Source: Alphaproteobacteria bacterium (GTDB taxonomy: Bacteria; Pseudomonadota; Alphaproteobacteria; Rickettsiales; UBA1997). From it: a stretch of 63,368 bases of DNA. Below, in pieces: positions 17,591 to 25,507 of this stretch. Position 1 is the stretch's first letter. Every line of letters starts with the position of its first letter. The stretch lies in contig BJGH01000008.1 in the NCBI GenBank assembly GCA_014190355.1, forward strand, positions 1 through 63,368. Direction: 5' to 3'. Below the pieces are notes generated by a model. It saw nothing but the letters and a program-made list of their open reading frames with translations. It did no database searches and had not been told where the DNA came from. The position numbers and the translations under genes are program-made.

Positions 17591-18901
17591 ATGATCTTTC
17601 CAATACTTAATCTCATTAGGTTAATTTTTTTACTTATTATTTTTTCACCAATTTTTTTAATTGATCCAAGTAGAGCGATATATCTTTTTTTTCGCTGTGC
17701 TGGTCCATCTTTTGTTAAGCTTGGTCAACTTTTATCGGTGAGATCTGATCTAGTTGGCCCTAGGGTTGCAGAAGTTTTGGCTAAATTTCAAGATGAGATT
17801 CCTCCATTTGGTAATAAAGATGTTGAGGAGATTTTACATAATGAATTTGGAACTAATTTCCGTAATATTTTTGTAGAATTTGATTATAAGCCAGTTGCAT
17901 CAGCATCAATTGCTCAAGTTCACAAAGCTAAGTTAAGTAATGGTAAATTGGTAGCGGTAAAAATTTTACGACCAAATATTATCAAAACCATGAACCGAGA
18001 CATAACTACTCTTAAGCTTTTGGTGGCGATTGTAAGGTTATTTTCAGTATTTTTAGCTAAAACCTTAAGTGATATTGCTGATTTATTACAACAAACTGCC
18101 AGATATGAGTTAGACCTACTTCATGAGGCATCAAATGCTTCAAAACTTCGCGATGATTTAATAAATCTTAAAGGTTTTTATGTGCCGTTAATTTTCTGGC
18201 AATATTCGTCGCAAAAAATTTTAGTTTTAGAATGGATTAATGGCATTGCTTTTTCAAATAAAGAAGCGATTGCTAAATCACAATTAGATAAAAGACAAAT
18301 CGCTCAAAACTTAGTTTTAAGTTATTTTAATCAAGTTTATGTTCATGGTTTTTTTCATGCCGATATGCATCCTGGAAATTTATTTTTAATGGCTAATGGT
18401 GATATTGCTGTTGTCGATTTTGGAATTATGGGAAAAATTGATCGCAAAACCAGAATATCAGTAGCTGAAGTATTGATCGGTTTTTTGCATCGCCAATATC
18501 ACCGAGTAGCACAAATTCATATTGAAGCCGGATTTGTTCCAAGTGATACCAATGTTGATGATTTGGCATTGTCTTGTCGAAAAATCGGTGAAATGATTGT
18601 AGGAGTTGATGTTAAGGACATATCGATTGCTAAGTTGTTAACAAGTTTAATTATGATGACTCGAGATTATAAAATGGAAACCAGACCTGAATTACTTCTT
18701 TTGCAAAAAACTTTGCTATTGGTTGAAGGGGTAGGGGTAACGCTTGATCCCAATTTAAATATCTGGGATTTAGCTCGACCTTGGGTTAAAGAATGGGCAA
18801 AAACTAATATTGGTTTTGATGCTAAATTAAGAGATGCAGTAATTGATATTTTGGACTTGGCAAAAAAATTTATTAAGGAATTTGAAAGTAAGATTCTCTA
18901 A
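17591..18901 (+). CDS. ubiB: ABC1/ADCK/UbiB-family atypical kinase
   Basis: 436 residues. The family (UbiB, Coq8) is a membrane-linked protein-kinase-like ATPase needed for ubiquinone synthesis. Seen here: the family's KxGQ motif as FVKLGQLLSVRSDL (residues 41-54), the Ala-rich loop PVASASIAQVHKA (101-112), the nucleotide Lys in VAVK (124), HADMHPGN (256-263) and the DFG Asp (276-278). A single membrane segment is at the N-terminus (about 5-24). The protein is about 100 residues shorter than E. coli UbiB and lacks its two C-terminal membrane helices. The ATG at 17591 is out of frame with an upstream ATG at 17587. Its stop is one base from panD, which converges. Confidence 0.9.
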   Translation: MIFPILNLIRLIFLLIIFSPIFLIDPSRAIYLFFRCAGPSFVKLGQLLSVRSDLVGPRVAEVLAKFQDEIPPFGNKDVEEILHNEFGTNFRNIFVEFDYKPVASASIAQVHKAKLSNGKLVAVKILRPNIIKTMNRDITTLKLLVAIVRLFSVFLAKTLSDIADLLQQTARYELDLLHEASNASKLRDDLINLKGFYVPLIFWQYSSQKILVLEWINGIAFSNKEAIAKSQLDKRQIAQNLVLSYFNQVYVHGFFHADMHPGNLFLMANGDIAVVDFGIMGKIDRKTRISVAEVLIGFLHRQYHRVAQIHIEAGFVPSDTNVDDLALSCRKIGEMIVGVDVKDISIAKLLTSLIMMTRDYKMETRPELLLLQKTLLLVEGVGVTLDPNLNIWDLARPWVKEWAKTNIGFDAKLRDAVIDILDLAKKFIKEFESKIL

Positions 18902-18902
18902 C

Positions 18903-19250
18903 TTAAGCAATGTTATTTTTTTCGTCTAATTTAATGATTTTTGGTTGGAATTTTTTAGCTAACTCAATATCCATCGAACCGTAAGCTATGATAATGACCG
19001 GATCACCTACCTGAACTTTTCGTGCCGCTGCACCATTTATTTTAATTTCACGAGAATGTTCTTTAGCTAAAATTGCGTAGGTGGTAAAGCGTTCGCCATT
19101 GTTAATGTTTAAGACATCAACTTTTTCGTTTTCAATAATTCCAGATTTTCTAAGTAAATCTTGATCGATTGAGATTGATCCTTCGTAATTAAGATCTGCT
19201 TGAGTAACAATTGCTCGATGAATTTTGGCTCGCATAACAGTAATTTGCAT
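18903..19250 (-). CDS. panD: Aspartate 1-decarboxylase proenzyme
   Basis: 115 residues. PanD makes beta-alanine from aspartate for pantothenate synthesis and uses a pyruvoyl cofactor made by self-cleavage. The cleavage site is clear: YEGSISID with Gly24-Ser25. Lys9 (MRAKIHRA) and the later TYAI and INGAAARKVQVGD segments match the family. The partner panB is in this window at 43.4-44.3 kb, but panC is not. It stands alone on the minus strand. Confidence 0.96.
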   Translation of the reverse strand: MQITVMRAKIHRAIVTQADLNYEGSISIDQDLLRKSGIIENEKVDVLNINNGERFTTYAILAKEHSREIKINGAAARKVQVGDPVIIIAYGSMDIELAKKFQPKIIKLDEKNNIA

Positions 19251-19603
19251 ATAATCAGTTATTTTGTTAAATTATTTATTTAGAATGGTTCAAGGTAGTT
19301 TATTATTAATAATTATTTTATTTTGGCAATTCTTTTTTTAATAAAATAAGCTCTTGCAAATAAAGTTGGTTTGATTATAATACTGATAAAAATACTTAGC
19401 GAAAAAATACTAAGCTTGAAAAGACAATCCAGTTAAAAAATTAAATAAATCCCAAATCAAGTGAATTTAATAATTTGTTTAGCTTTGATATTTTTTGAAA
19501 AGCTACTTAAGTTTGCTTTAATGCCTTGATAGTATTGATTTGGTAAATTTAATGACAGGTATTGCTTTATTGGATTAGTTAAAATAATTTAAAATGATAT
19601 TTT
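19251..19603. other. Divergent intergenic region panD / rpmH
   Basis: 353 bases between two outward-pointing genes, so promoters for both are expected here. One reasonable + strand box pair is listed separately. No tRNA or small gene was seen, and there are no DnaA-box clusters although rpmH lies near oriC in some bacteria. Confidence 0.5.
19354..19381 (+). promoter_or_regulatory. Candidate sigma-70 promoter for rpmH-rnpA-fix
   Basis: TTGCAA (19354-19359), 16-base spacer, perfect TATAAT (19376-19381), on the same strand as rpmH and about 220 bases upstream of it. This is one of the best -35/-10 pairs I noticed, but the long leader leaves doubt. Confidence 0.4.
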
Positions 19604-19738
19604 ATGAAAAGAACATGGCAACCAAGCAAATTGGTGAGAAAAAGAAGACACGGTTTTAGATCAAGAATGGCAAGTGCTACTGGTCGAAGAGTGTTAGCGA
19701 GAAGAAGAGCTAAGGGTAGAGCATCGCTCACTGTTTAA
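19604..19738 (+). CDS. rpmH: 50S ribosomal protein L34
   Basis: A 44-residue gene read directly from the DNA. L34 is a tiny basic protein on the solvent side of the 50S. The sequence starts [18 protein letters not shown] and continues [15 protein letters not shown], which is unmistakable. It precedes rnpA by 55 bases, the nearly universal order. Confidence 0.97.
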   Translation: MKRTWQPSKLVRKRRHGFRSRMASATGRRVLARRRAKGRASLTV

Positions 19739-19793
19739 TTATACTTAACAATTATAGTTTAACGATAACTATAACCAAGTATTGAGGTAAAAG

Positions 19794-20360
19794 ATGAGTT
19801 TAAAAATTTTACCGATTAGAAAAACCTCAGAGTTTAATGCTATTGGCAATTCAGGTCAAAAGTTTTTTTTAAAAAACCTAATTGTTATAAGTAAGCCTAC
19901 TCCACCTTTTTATGGCGAATCTTCAAAAAACTGCATGCAAAACAACTCACCTTCTCAAGGCGATTTGAAAAATGATCAGCAAAACTTATTAGAAAAAATA
20001 AAAATCAAAGATGAAGTTTTGATCGCAAGTGATATGGTAAAAAAAACATCAGCAATTTCTTCTAAAAAAAATCCTTCCAAAAAATTTAATGACAAACAAA
20101 TATTTTGTAGAGCGGGTTTTACTGTTTCAAAAAATATTAGTAAATTAGCCAATGTTAGAAATCTTGTTAAAAGAAGATTAAAAGAAGCTTTAAAAGCCAA
20201 TATTGTTTACCTTAATAATTATCAAGATTATATTTTTATTGCTCGTAAAGATATTGTTCAAAGTAAATATCAAGAGCTTGTTAAAGACATGGCTTTTGCC
20301 TTACAGCAAATTAAAAAAAATAATAAAAATTATGTCAATGCTTCAAAACCAAGAAGATAA
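19794..20360 (+). CDS. rnpA: Ribonuclease P protein component with central insertion
   Basis: RnpA is the protein cofactor of RNase P, which trims the 5' end of pre-tRNA. It is 188 residues against a usual 110-130. The N-terminal KILPIRKTSEFNAI and first strand KNLIVISKP (28-35) are normal, and so is the part from residue 105: CRAGFTVSKNISKLANVRNLVKRRLKE with the RNR motif (121-131). Between them are about 70 extra, low-complexity residues (36-104) rich in Ser, Lys and Asn. A TGAGG site precedes the ATG. The last 29 bases overlap fixH in another frame. Confidence 0.93.
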   Translation: MSLKILPIRKTSEFNAIGNSGQKFFLKNLIVISKPTPPFYGESSKNCMQNNSPSQGDLKNDQQNLLEKIKIKDEVLIASDMVKKTSAISSKKNPSKKFNDKQIFCRAGFTVSKNISKLANVRNLVKRRLKEALKANIVYLNNYQDYIFIARKDIVQSKYQELVKDMAFALQQIKKNNKNYVNASKPRR

Positions 20361-20844
20361 GGAATTGCCAAAATCCAATACAACAAGTAAGATTCCCTAT
20401 TTCTTTATTATTTTTTTTGCAGTATTTATAAGTGTTGATTTGCTTTATATTTATCTTTCAAAAACTACTTGGCGGGGAGTTGTTAGTGAGGATTCTTATT
20501 CTAAAGGAATAGATTATAATCAAATAATTGCTTTAAGAAAAAAACAGCAAGATTTAGGATGGAATGTTACCATATCTTATCAAAATACTCTTGCCATGCA
20601 AGGCAGGTTAAAAGTTGAAGTGCTTGATAAGGCAGGAAAATATTTAAGTAATGTGCAGGTTTTTGTAAAGCTTAAGCGCCCTTTGCAGGAGGGTATGGAT
20701 TTTGAAAAAAAATTAAATTTTATTAGTTCTGGTTTATATCAAGCGGATCTAATATTTCCTGTTAAAGGTCAATGGCAATTCGAAATAATCATTAAAAGCA
20801 ATGAAGAATTGTTACAAAAAGTTAAAAAATACGTAGTTCAATAG
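20332..20844 (+). CDS. fixH: FixH family protein (cbb3 oxidase maturation)
   Basis: 170 residues from the ATG at 20332, which lies inside rnpA (29-base overlap). A longer frame from 20203 exists but would be mostly buried in rnpA. FixH is a membrane protein acting with FixI in supplying copper to cbb3 cytochrome oxidase. One membrane segment (about residues 21-42) is followed by a periplasmic domain with the family's VVSEDSYSKGIDYNQ segment and a beta-rich C-terminus. fixI starts 3 bases after the stop. Confidence 0.88.
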   Translation: MSMLQNQEDKELPKSNTTSKIPYFFIIFFAVFISVDLLYIYLSKTTWRGVVSEDSYSKGIDYNQIIALRKKQQDLGWNVTISYQNTLAMQGRLKVEVLDKAGKYLSNVQVFVKLKRPLQEGMDFEKKLNFISSGLYQADLIFPVKGQWQFEIIIKSNEELLQKVKKYVVQ

Positions 20845-20847
20845 ATT

Positions 20848-23295
20848 ATGATTGATAATCAACGAAAATGTTTGCATTGCGAAGCTAAACTCAGTGATGA
20901 TCAGCATCAATTTTGTTGTAATGGCTGTCAAAACGCTTATCAGATAATTGCTAAACTGGGTCTTAAAAATTATTACCAGATTCGTCAACTTGATGTCAAT
21001 AAAAACAGTCTTAAACCTCAAGAGATTGATCATGTCGATGTTAGTGAATTTGTTCAAAAAAATAGTGATGAGTCATGGCATTTGGCATTGATGGTTCAAG
21101 GTTTGCATTGTGGAGCATGTGTCTGGTTGATTGAAAATATTTTGAAAAAAAATCCTCAAGTTAAGCAAGCAAGAATAAATTTAACCAAACAAATCTTAAC
21201 ACTTGATTTTATTGGTAATAAAAGTGAGGCAAATCAAATAATTGCCCTTGTTACTGATTTGGGGTATAAATTTTTACCTTTTGATCAAGAAATTATTGAT
21301 GCTCAGGAAAAAAGATACAACGATTCGTTAATCAAAGCTCTGGCTGTTGCTGGATTTGGAGCTGGTAACATCATGTTATTTTCATTTGCCTTGTGGTTTA
21401 GTGATTCTAAGGAAATGGGTCAGGCAACTCGGCAAATTTTTCAATTCTTTTCAGCGATGATTGGTTTGCCAGTTTTGGTTTACTCTTCACAGATCTTCTT
21501 TGTTTCGGCATATAAGGCTCTTCAAAAGGGCTATACCAATATGGATTTGCCAATTAGTTTGGCTATTTTTCTAGCATCAATTGTGAGTATTTTTCAAGCA
21601 TTTCAAGGACAAGAGCATGTATATTTTGATTCAGCGGTAATGCTAATTTTTTTCCTGTTAATTGGCAGATATTTGGACATGCTTGCTAAGAAAAAAGCCT
21701 TTAATATTGCTACTCAGTTTAGTTTATTAGATGCCAGTTTTGCAAGGGTTGAAGTTGGTGATGAAATTAAAATTTTGCCTTTAAAAAAAATTTGCCAAGG
21801 GATGATTTTAGTTGTAGCAAGTGGAGAAAAAATTGCTTGCGATGGACATGTTATTGATTCACAAAGCGAGGTTGATGAAAGTATTATATGTGGAGAAATT
21901 GTCTTAAAAAAAGTTAATGATGGATCTGCAGTTTATGCAGGAACAATTAATATGCTTAATCCAATTAGAGTTCGTGTTAGCAATGTTGGTAAAAACACCA
22001 TGCTTGGGCAAATAATTGACTTAATTAGCCAAAGCGAAAGCAGTAAGAATAAATGGATTTTGCTTGCTGATAAATTGGCAAAAATATATACTCCAGCTGT
22101 TCATCTCTTGGCTGGACTAACTTTTGCTTTGTGGTACTTATTGGTTAATAAAGGATTTCAGCAAGCTTTGATGAATGCTACAGCGGTATTAATTATTACT
22201 TGTCCATGTGCATTAGCATTGGCAATTCCAATTGTTCAGACTATTGTAATTTCAGGTTTTATCTCTAAAAAAATTCTTATAAAAAATGGTGAGGTTTTGG
22301 AAAAAATAAATCATATCGATACGATAATTTTTGATAAAACTGGAACTTTAACCCATGGAACACCAAAGCTTAAAGCGATTTATAGTCTTGAAAATAATCA
22401 ACTCCAAGAGTTATCGATAGAAGAAAAAAAATTCTATTTAAAAATTGCTGGAAGTTTAGCGGTGAGAAGTTCTCATCCAATTGCCTTAGCAATTAGCGAG
22501 CTTCATAATGAAATAGTAAGTAATATAGAGGTTGAGGAGATTAAGTCTTTTGGATTGAAGGCTGTTATCGATAAACAAATTAACTTTTCACAATATTTTG
22601 CTGAAGATAAACTGGAAGTGATAATTGGTAGAGGACAATTTTGTCAAATAACTAATCTTGATAAATATCAAGAACTCATAACAAATACTAACATTAATTA
22701 CTCACAACTCTATACTTTTATGAAAATTAATTCAAAGCAGTTAGTTTTTTTATTTAATGATGAAATTAAAGAAGATGCAAAGGATGTTATAGATTATTTA
22801 CTTAAAAAAAATATAAGAGTGATATTATTATCAGGTGATAATGAATACACGGTAGCAAAGGTTGCTAATCATTTAAAAATAAGTGAATTTTACGGACAAC
22901 AAAATATTTCTCAAAAAGTTGAATTTGTTAAAAATTTAATCGCCCAAAAGAAAAATTTTATTATGGTTGGTGATGGGCTTAATGACGCAGGAGCGTTATC
23001 GCTTGCTTCAGTTTCAATTTCTTTTGCTAAAGCAAGTGATTTAAGTAAAAATATTGCAGATGTTTTGATTAACTCAAATAATTTATCACCAATTATTGAT
23101 TTACAAATTGGTAGTTTGAAAGCCTTCAATTTAATGCGTCAGAATCTAATTATTGCCTTGCTTTATAATGTTATTGCCTTACCCTTTGCTATGACTGGTC
23201 TGGTAGTTCCACTAGTTGCAGCAATTGCCATGTCATCATCATCACTGTTGGTGATGTTTAATTCGTTACGAATAAATAAATTTTTTAAAAAATAA
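20848..23295 (+). CDS. fixI: Copper-translocating P-type ATPase FixI/CcoI
   Basis: 815 residues. FixI (CcoI) is a P1B-type ATPase that moves copper across the inner membrane for the CuB site of cbb3 oxidase. In order: an N-terminal cysteine cluster (CLHCEAKL, FCCNGCQ), a heavy-metal domain with GLHCGACVWLIENI near residue 90, eight membrane helices, the TCPCALALAIP copper motif, the phosphorylated Asp in DKTGTLT, the HP motif in SSHPIALAI, and the hinge GDGLNDAGAL. The double cysteine regions at the N-terminus fit FixI rather than CopA. Confidence 0.96.
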   Translation: MIDNQRKCLHCEAKLSDDQHQFCCNGCQNAYQIIAKLGLKNYYQIRQLDVNKNSLKPQEIDHVDVSEFVQKNSDESWHLALMVQGLHCGACVWLIENILKKNPQVKQARINLTKQILTLDFIGNKSEANQIIALVTDLGYKFLPFDQEIIDAQEKRYNDSLIKALAVAGFGAGNIMLFSFALWFSDSKEMGQATRQIFQFFSAMIGLPVLVYSSQIFFVSAYKALQKGYTNMDLPISLAIFLASIVSIFQAFQGQEHVYFDSAVMLIFFLLIGRYLDMLAKKKAFNIATQFSLLDASFARVEVGDEIKILPLKKICQGMILVVASGEKIACDGHVIDSQSEVDESIICGEIVLKKVNDGSAVYAGTINMLNPIRVRVSNVGKNTMLGQIIDLISQSESSKNKWILLADKLAKIYTPAVHLLAGLTFALWYLLVNKGFQQALMNATAVLIITCPCALALAIPIVQTIVISGFISKKILIKNGEVLEKINHIDTIIFDKTGTLTHGTPKLKAIYSLENNQLQELSIEEKKFYLKIAGSLAVRSSHPIALAISELHNEIVSNIEVEEIKSFGLKAVIDKQINFSQYFAEDKLEVIIGRGQFCQITNLDKYQELITNTNINYSQLYTFMKINSKQLVFLFNDEIKEDAKDVIDYLLKKNIRVILLSGDNEYTVAKVANHLKISEFYGQQNISQKVEFVKNLIAQKKNFIMVGDGLNDAGALSLASVSISFAKASDLSKNIADVLINSNNLSPIIDLQIGSLKAFNLMRQNLIIALLYNVIALPFAMTGLVVPLVAAIAMSSSSLLVMFNSLRINKFFKK

Positions 23296-23299
23296 TCAA

Positions 23300-23446
23300 A
23301 TGTCAGTATTAATTTTTTTAATTCCTCTTGCTCTAATCCTTAGTATCATTGGTCTGTTAGCATTTATTTGGGCAATTAAAAATAAACAATATGATGATCT
23401 AGACGGTAATGCCAAGCGAATTTTATTTGATGATGAAAGCAATTAA
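23300..23446 (+). CDS. ccoS: cbb3-type oxidase assembly protein CcoS/FixS
   Basis: A 48-residue gene read directly from the DNA, 4 bases after fixI. It begins MSVLIFLIPLALILS, has a single membrane helix (about 4-26) and then AIKNKQYDDLDGNAKRILFDD. The segment QYDDLDGxxxRILFDD is the CcoS signature. CcoS is needed for cofactor insertion into cbb3 oxidase. It completes a fixHIS set; the oxidase subunits themselves (ccoNOQP) are not in this window. Confidence 0.95.
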   Translation: MSVLIFLIPLALILSIIGLLAFIWAIKNKQYDDLDGNAKRILFDDESN

Positions 23447-23985
23447 ATTAAAATTAAATTGTTGTTAAGTTACCATTTATCCCTTAAAAACATCAATAAA
23501 TAAAACTTTTGACAACATTGATTGTGAATTTGATTTACCTTTTTTAATTTCTTTATTTTGTTGATAATAAGTAGTTTGAACTCTTTGAAATTCATTTAAG
23601 CGTTGGTGATGTTTTGATATAATTTTTTGAATCGATAGATCGTATTTTGTTTTGAGGTATCTCTTAAATGTTTAAGTTAATAAAAAAAAGTTGCTTATAA
23701 AAAAAATGCCCTTAAAAAATAAACCAATTAAGGCTTATTTAAGTTGATTCGCAATTTATTTATTTAATCTACTACTTAAAAATAAAAAAAATGAGTTTCA
23801 AAGTTTTTTAAGTTAGGTAATTGCAATTGCGTTTTGCATATGGCATTACATATGTTTTTTCAGAAGTTAAGCTTAAAATATATTTTTTTATCATAATCAA
23901 TTTTAGATTGAAATGGTATAAATAAATAAAAAATATTTTTTTAATATTAATTTAAAACAAATACTTTTAATTATTATTTAATAAA
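23447..23985. other. 539-base AT-rich non-coding stretch
   Basis: Between ccoS and the SPOR lipoprotein gene. No coding frame or tRNA found. It holds a TTGACA at 23509 with only a poor -10 (GATTTA) after 17 bases, and a pair of CATATG boxes followed by T6 at 23837-23860, listed separately. Confidence 0.5.
23837..23860 (+). repeat. Paired CATATG palindromes with T-run
   Basis: CATATG at 23837-23842 and again at 23849-23854, spaced 12 bases start to start, followed by six T. They can fold as a 6-bp hairpin with a 6-base loop, a weak terminator shape, or act as a paired protein site. A GCAATTGC palindrome lies just before (23823-23830). Confidence 0.3.
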
Positions 23986-24744
23986 ATGAATATAAAATCT
24001 TTTTCATATTTTTTAGCAATTATTGTTACCTTTTTAGGTCTTTTTTCCTGTTCATCTGATCAAGAAAAAATAAGAGTTAGAATAGTTGATCTCAAGGGAA
24101 ATGCCAAGCCAATTTTAACAAAAACTCCTGAATTTAATGCACGAGTATTGGAAGGAGTTGATGTTGCTAATATTGGAAAAACTAACAAAGCAACTCAAGA
24201 ACAACAAGCTACAACAATTGTTCCAGAAACTCGCCCAAATTATCCAAATCAACAGATCGCTCAGACCATAGATGCCCCTGTTTTAAATTCGCCTAACAAA
24301 AATAATCAAGATTCTTTAAAATCAAAAGAAAAAGCTAATATGGTTTTTTCTGAAAGACCACAAGGTAAAACAGTAGAAGAATATGATTTGGCTAGCAGTA
24401 AAGATGACTTAGATGATAGTTCGAAAGTTAATAAAAATTCTGATCCTCAATTAAAAGAAAGCAAACAGCATAAAAAAAATCAGCAACAAAGTAAAAAAAA
24501 TCCTTCGATATCTGAAAAAAAATACTTTGTTCAAACTGGTTCATACAGTTCCCAAGAAGTTGCTGATCAAGAATTAAAGGATATGAAAAAATTTGCTAGA
24601 GGTAAGATTGAAAAAGTTGAGATGAGTGATCGGATTACCTATCGAGTTTTACTTGGTCCATATACTAACAAAGCTCAGGCTCGAAAAATGGTTAATAAAA
24701 TTGTTGGTAATGGTCATGAAGCAATTTTGGTTAAAGGTCAGTAA
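23986..24744 (+). CDS. SPOR-domain lipoprotein
   Basis: 252 residues. Signal with lipobox LFSC, lipidated Cys22, so attached to a membrane facing the periplasm. The middle (about 30-170) is Gln/Lys/Ser-rich and disordered. The C-terminal about 75 residues are a SPOR domain: YFVQTGSYSSQEVADQEL at the start and YRVLLGPYTNKAQARKMV near the end. SPOR domains bind denuded septal peptidoglycan. The place near dacF resembles RlpA neighbourhoods, but the double-psi barrel of RlpA is absent. It is 8 bases from the next lipoprotein gene. Confidence 0.88.
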   Translation: MNIKSFSYFLAIIVTFLGLFSCSSDQEKIRVRIVDLKGNAKPILTKTPEFNARVLEGVDVANIGKTNKATQEQQATTIVPETRPNYPNQQIAQTIDAPVLNSPNKNNQDSLKSKEKANMVFSERPQGKTVEEYDLASSKDDLDDSSKVNKNSDPQLKESKQHKKNQQQSKKNPSISEKKYFVQTGSYSSQEVADQELKDMKKFARGKIEKVEMSDRITYRVLLGPYTNKAQARKMVNKIVGNGHEAILVKGQ

Positions 24745-24752
24745 TTACAAAC

Positions 24753-25430
24753 ATGAAAAATTTTAAAAATTTTTTATTAACTTCATTATTATTTACTATT
24801 AGTTCTTGCATTTCACCTGCAGAAGACATTAACAATTCTTTTGTCTTAAAATATGGTAAAAAAGTTAAGGAAATAAATGAGCAAAGAGTTTTGTCTTCAG
24901 AGCAAAAAAAAGAGGTCTTTTCTTCAGCTCCCCCAACACCGGAGCAAGTTAGCGATTTTATTGCATCGCAAGAAAAATATCAGGGATATGTTCCGGTTTA
25001 TCAATTGGGAGAAAATCCCCCTCGTCAATTTTTTCCAGATCGATCTTCAATTGATCAATTGGCCAATAACAATCCAGCTCTGAGTGTTCCAAGCGATATA
25101 TTTGAAATTAAATATAATTTGGCAAGTCATCAGCCATACAATAATTTTGGTGCAGAATTTGATTTAATAGCGGTTCCAATAGTTGATGCTTTTGGCAATT
25201 CCTCGATTTCTAATGAAAAAAAATATATAGTGATCGCTAACAGCGACATTCAGAATTCTGTCAATAAAATTAATCAAGATCGAAGTGCAGAAGATCTAGA
25301 GTTCAGTAAGATTTTAATAACTGAAAAAAGAAATTTAATTAAACAAAAAAGAATTCAACAGCTTTTCAAATCAAATCCTACAATGCAGATTGCCTTGATC
25401 GATGAGTATCCGGTTGTTAAAAAAAAATAA
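24753..25430 (+). CDS. Lipoprotein of unknown function
   Basis: 225 residues. Lipoprotein signal with lipobox ISSC, lipidated Cys19. No domain recognised. The mature part has a Pro-rich segment (PPTPEQVSDFI, about residue 53) and a hydrophobic core around FGAEFDLIAVPIVDAFG, and ends with a basic helix-rich tail. Being between the SPOR lipoprotein and the D,D-carboxypeptidase suggests a role in the cell envelope, which is inference only. Confidence 0.7.
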   Translation: MKNFKNFLLTSLLFTISSCISPAEDINNSFVLKYGKKVKEINEQRVLSSEQKKEVFSSAPPTPEQVSDFIASQEKYQGYVPVYQLGENPPRQFFPDRSSIDQLANNNPALSVPSDIFEIKYNLASHQPYNNFGAEFDLIAVPIVDAFGNSSISNEKKYIVIANSDIQNSVNKINQDRSAEDLEFSKILITEKRNLIKQKRIQQLFKSNPTMQIALIDEYPVVKKK

Positions 25431-25507
25431 CCCATGATTATTGTTGCTAAAAAAAACTAAAAAAATTATCATGATTAACTTGAATCTTGGTATTAAATTT
25501 TTCAACA

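Noticed and set aside
20203-20331. Upstream extension of fixH (43 more residues, hydrophobic)
   Set aside because: It lies wholly inside rnpA in another frame; the ATG at 20332 gives a normal FixH with one membrane helix.
23986-24744. RlpA lytic transglycosylase
   Set aside because: Position and SPOR domain fit, but no double-psi barrel is present before the SPOR domain.
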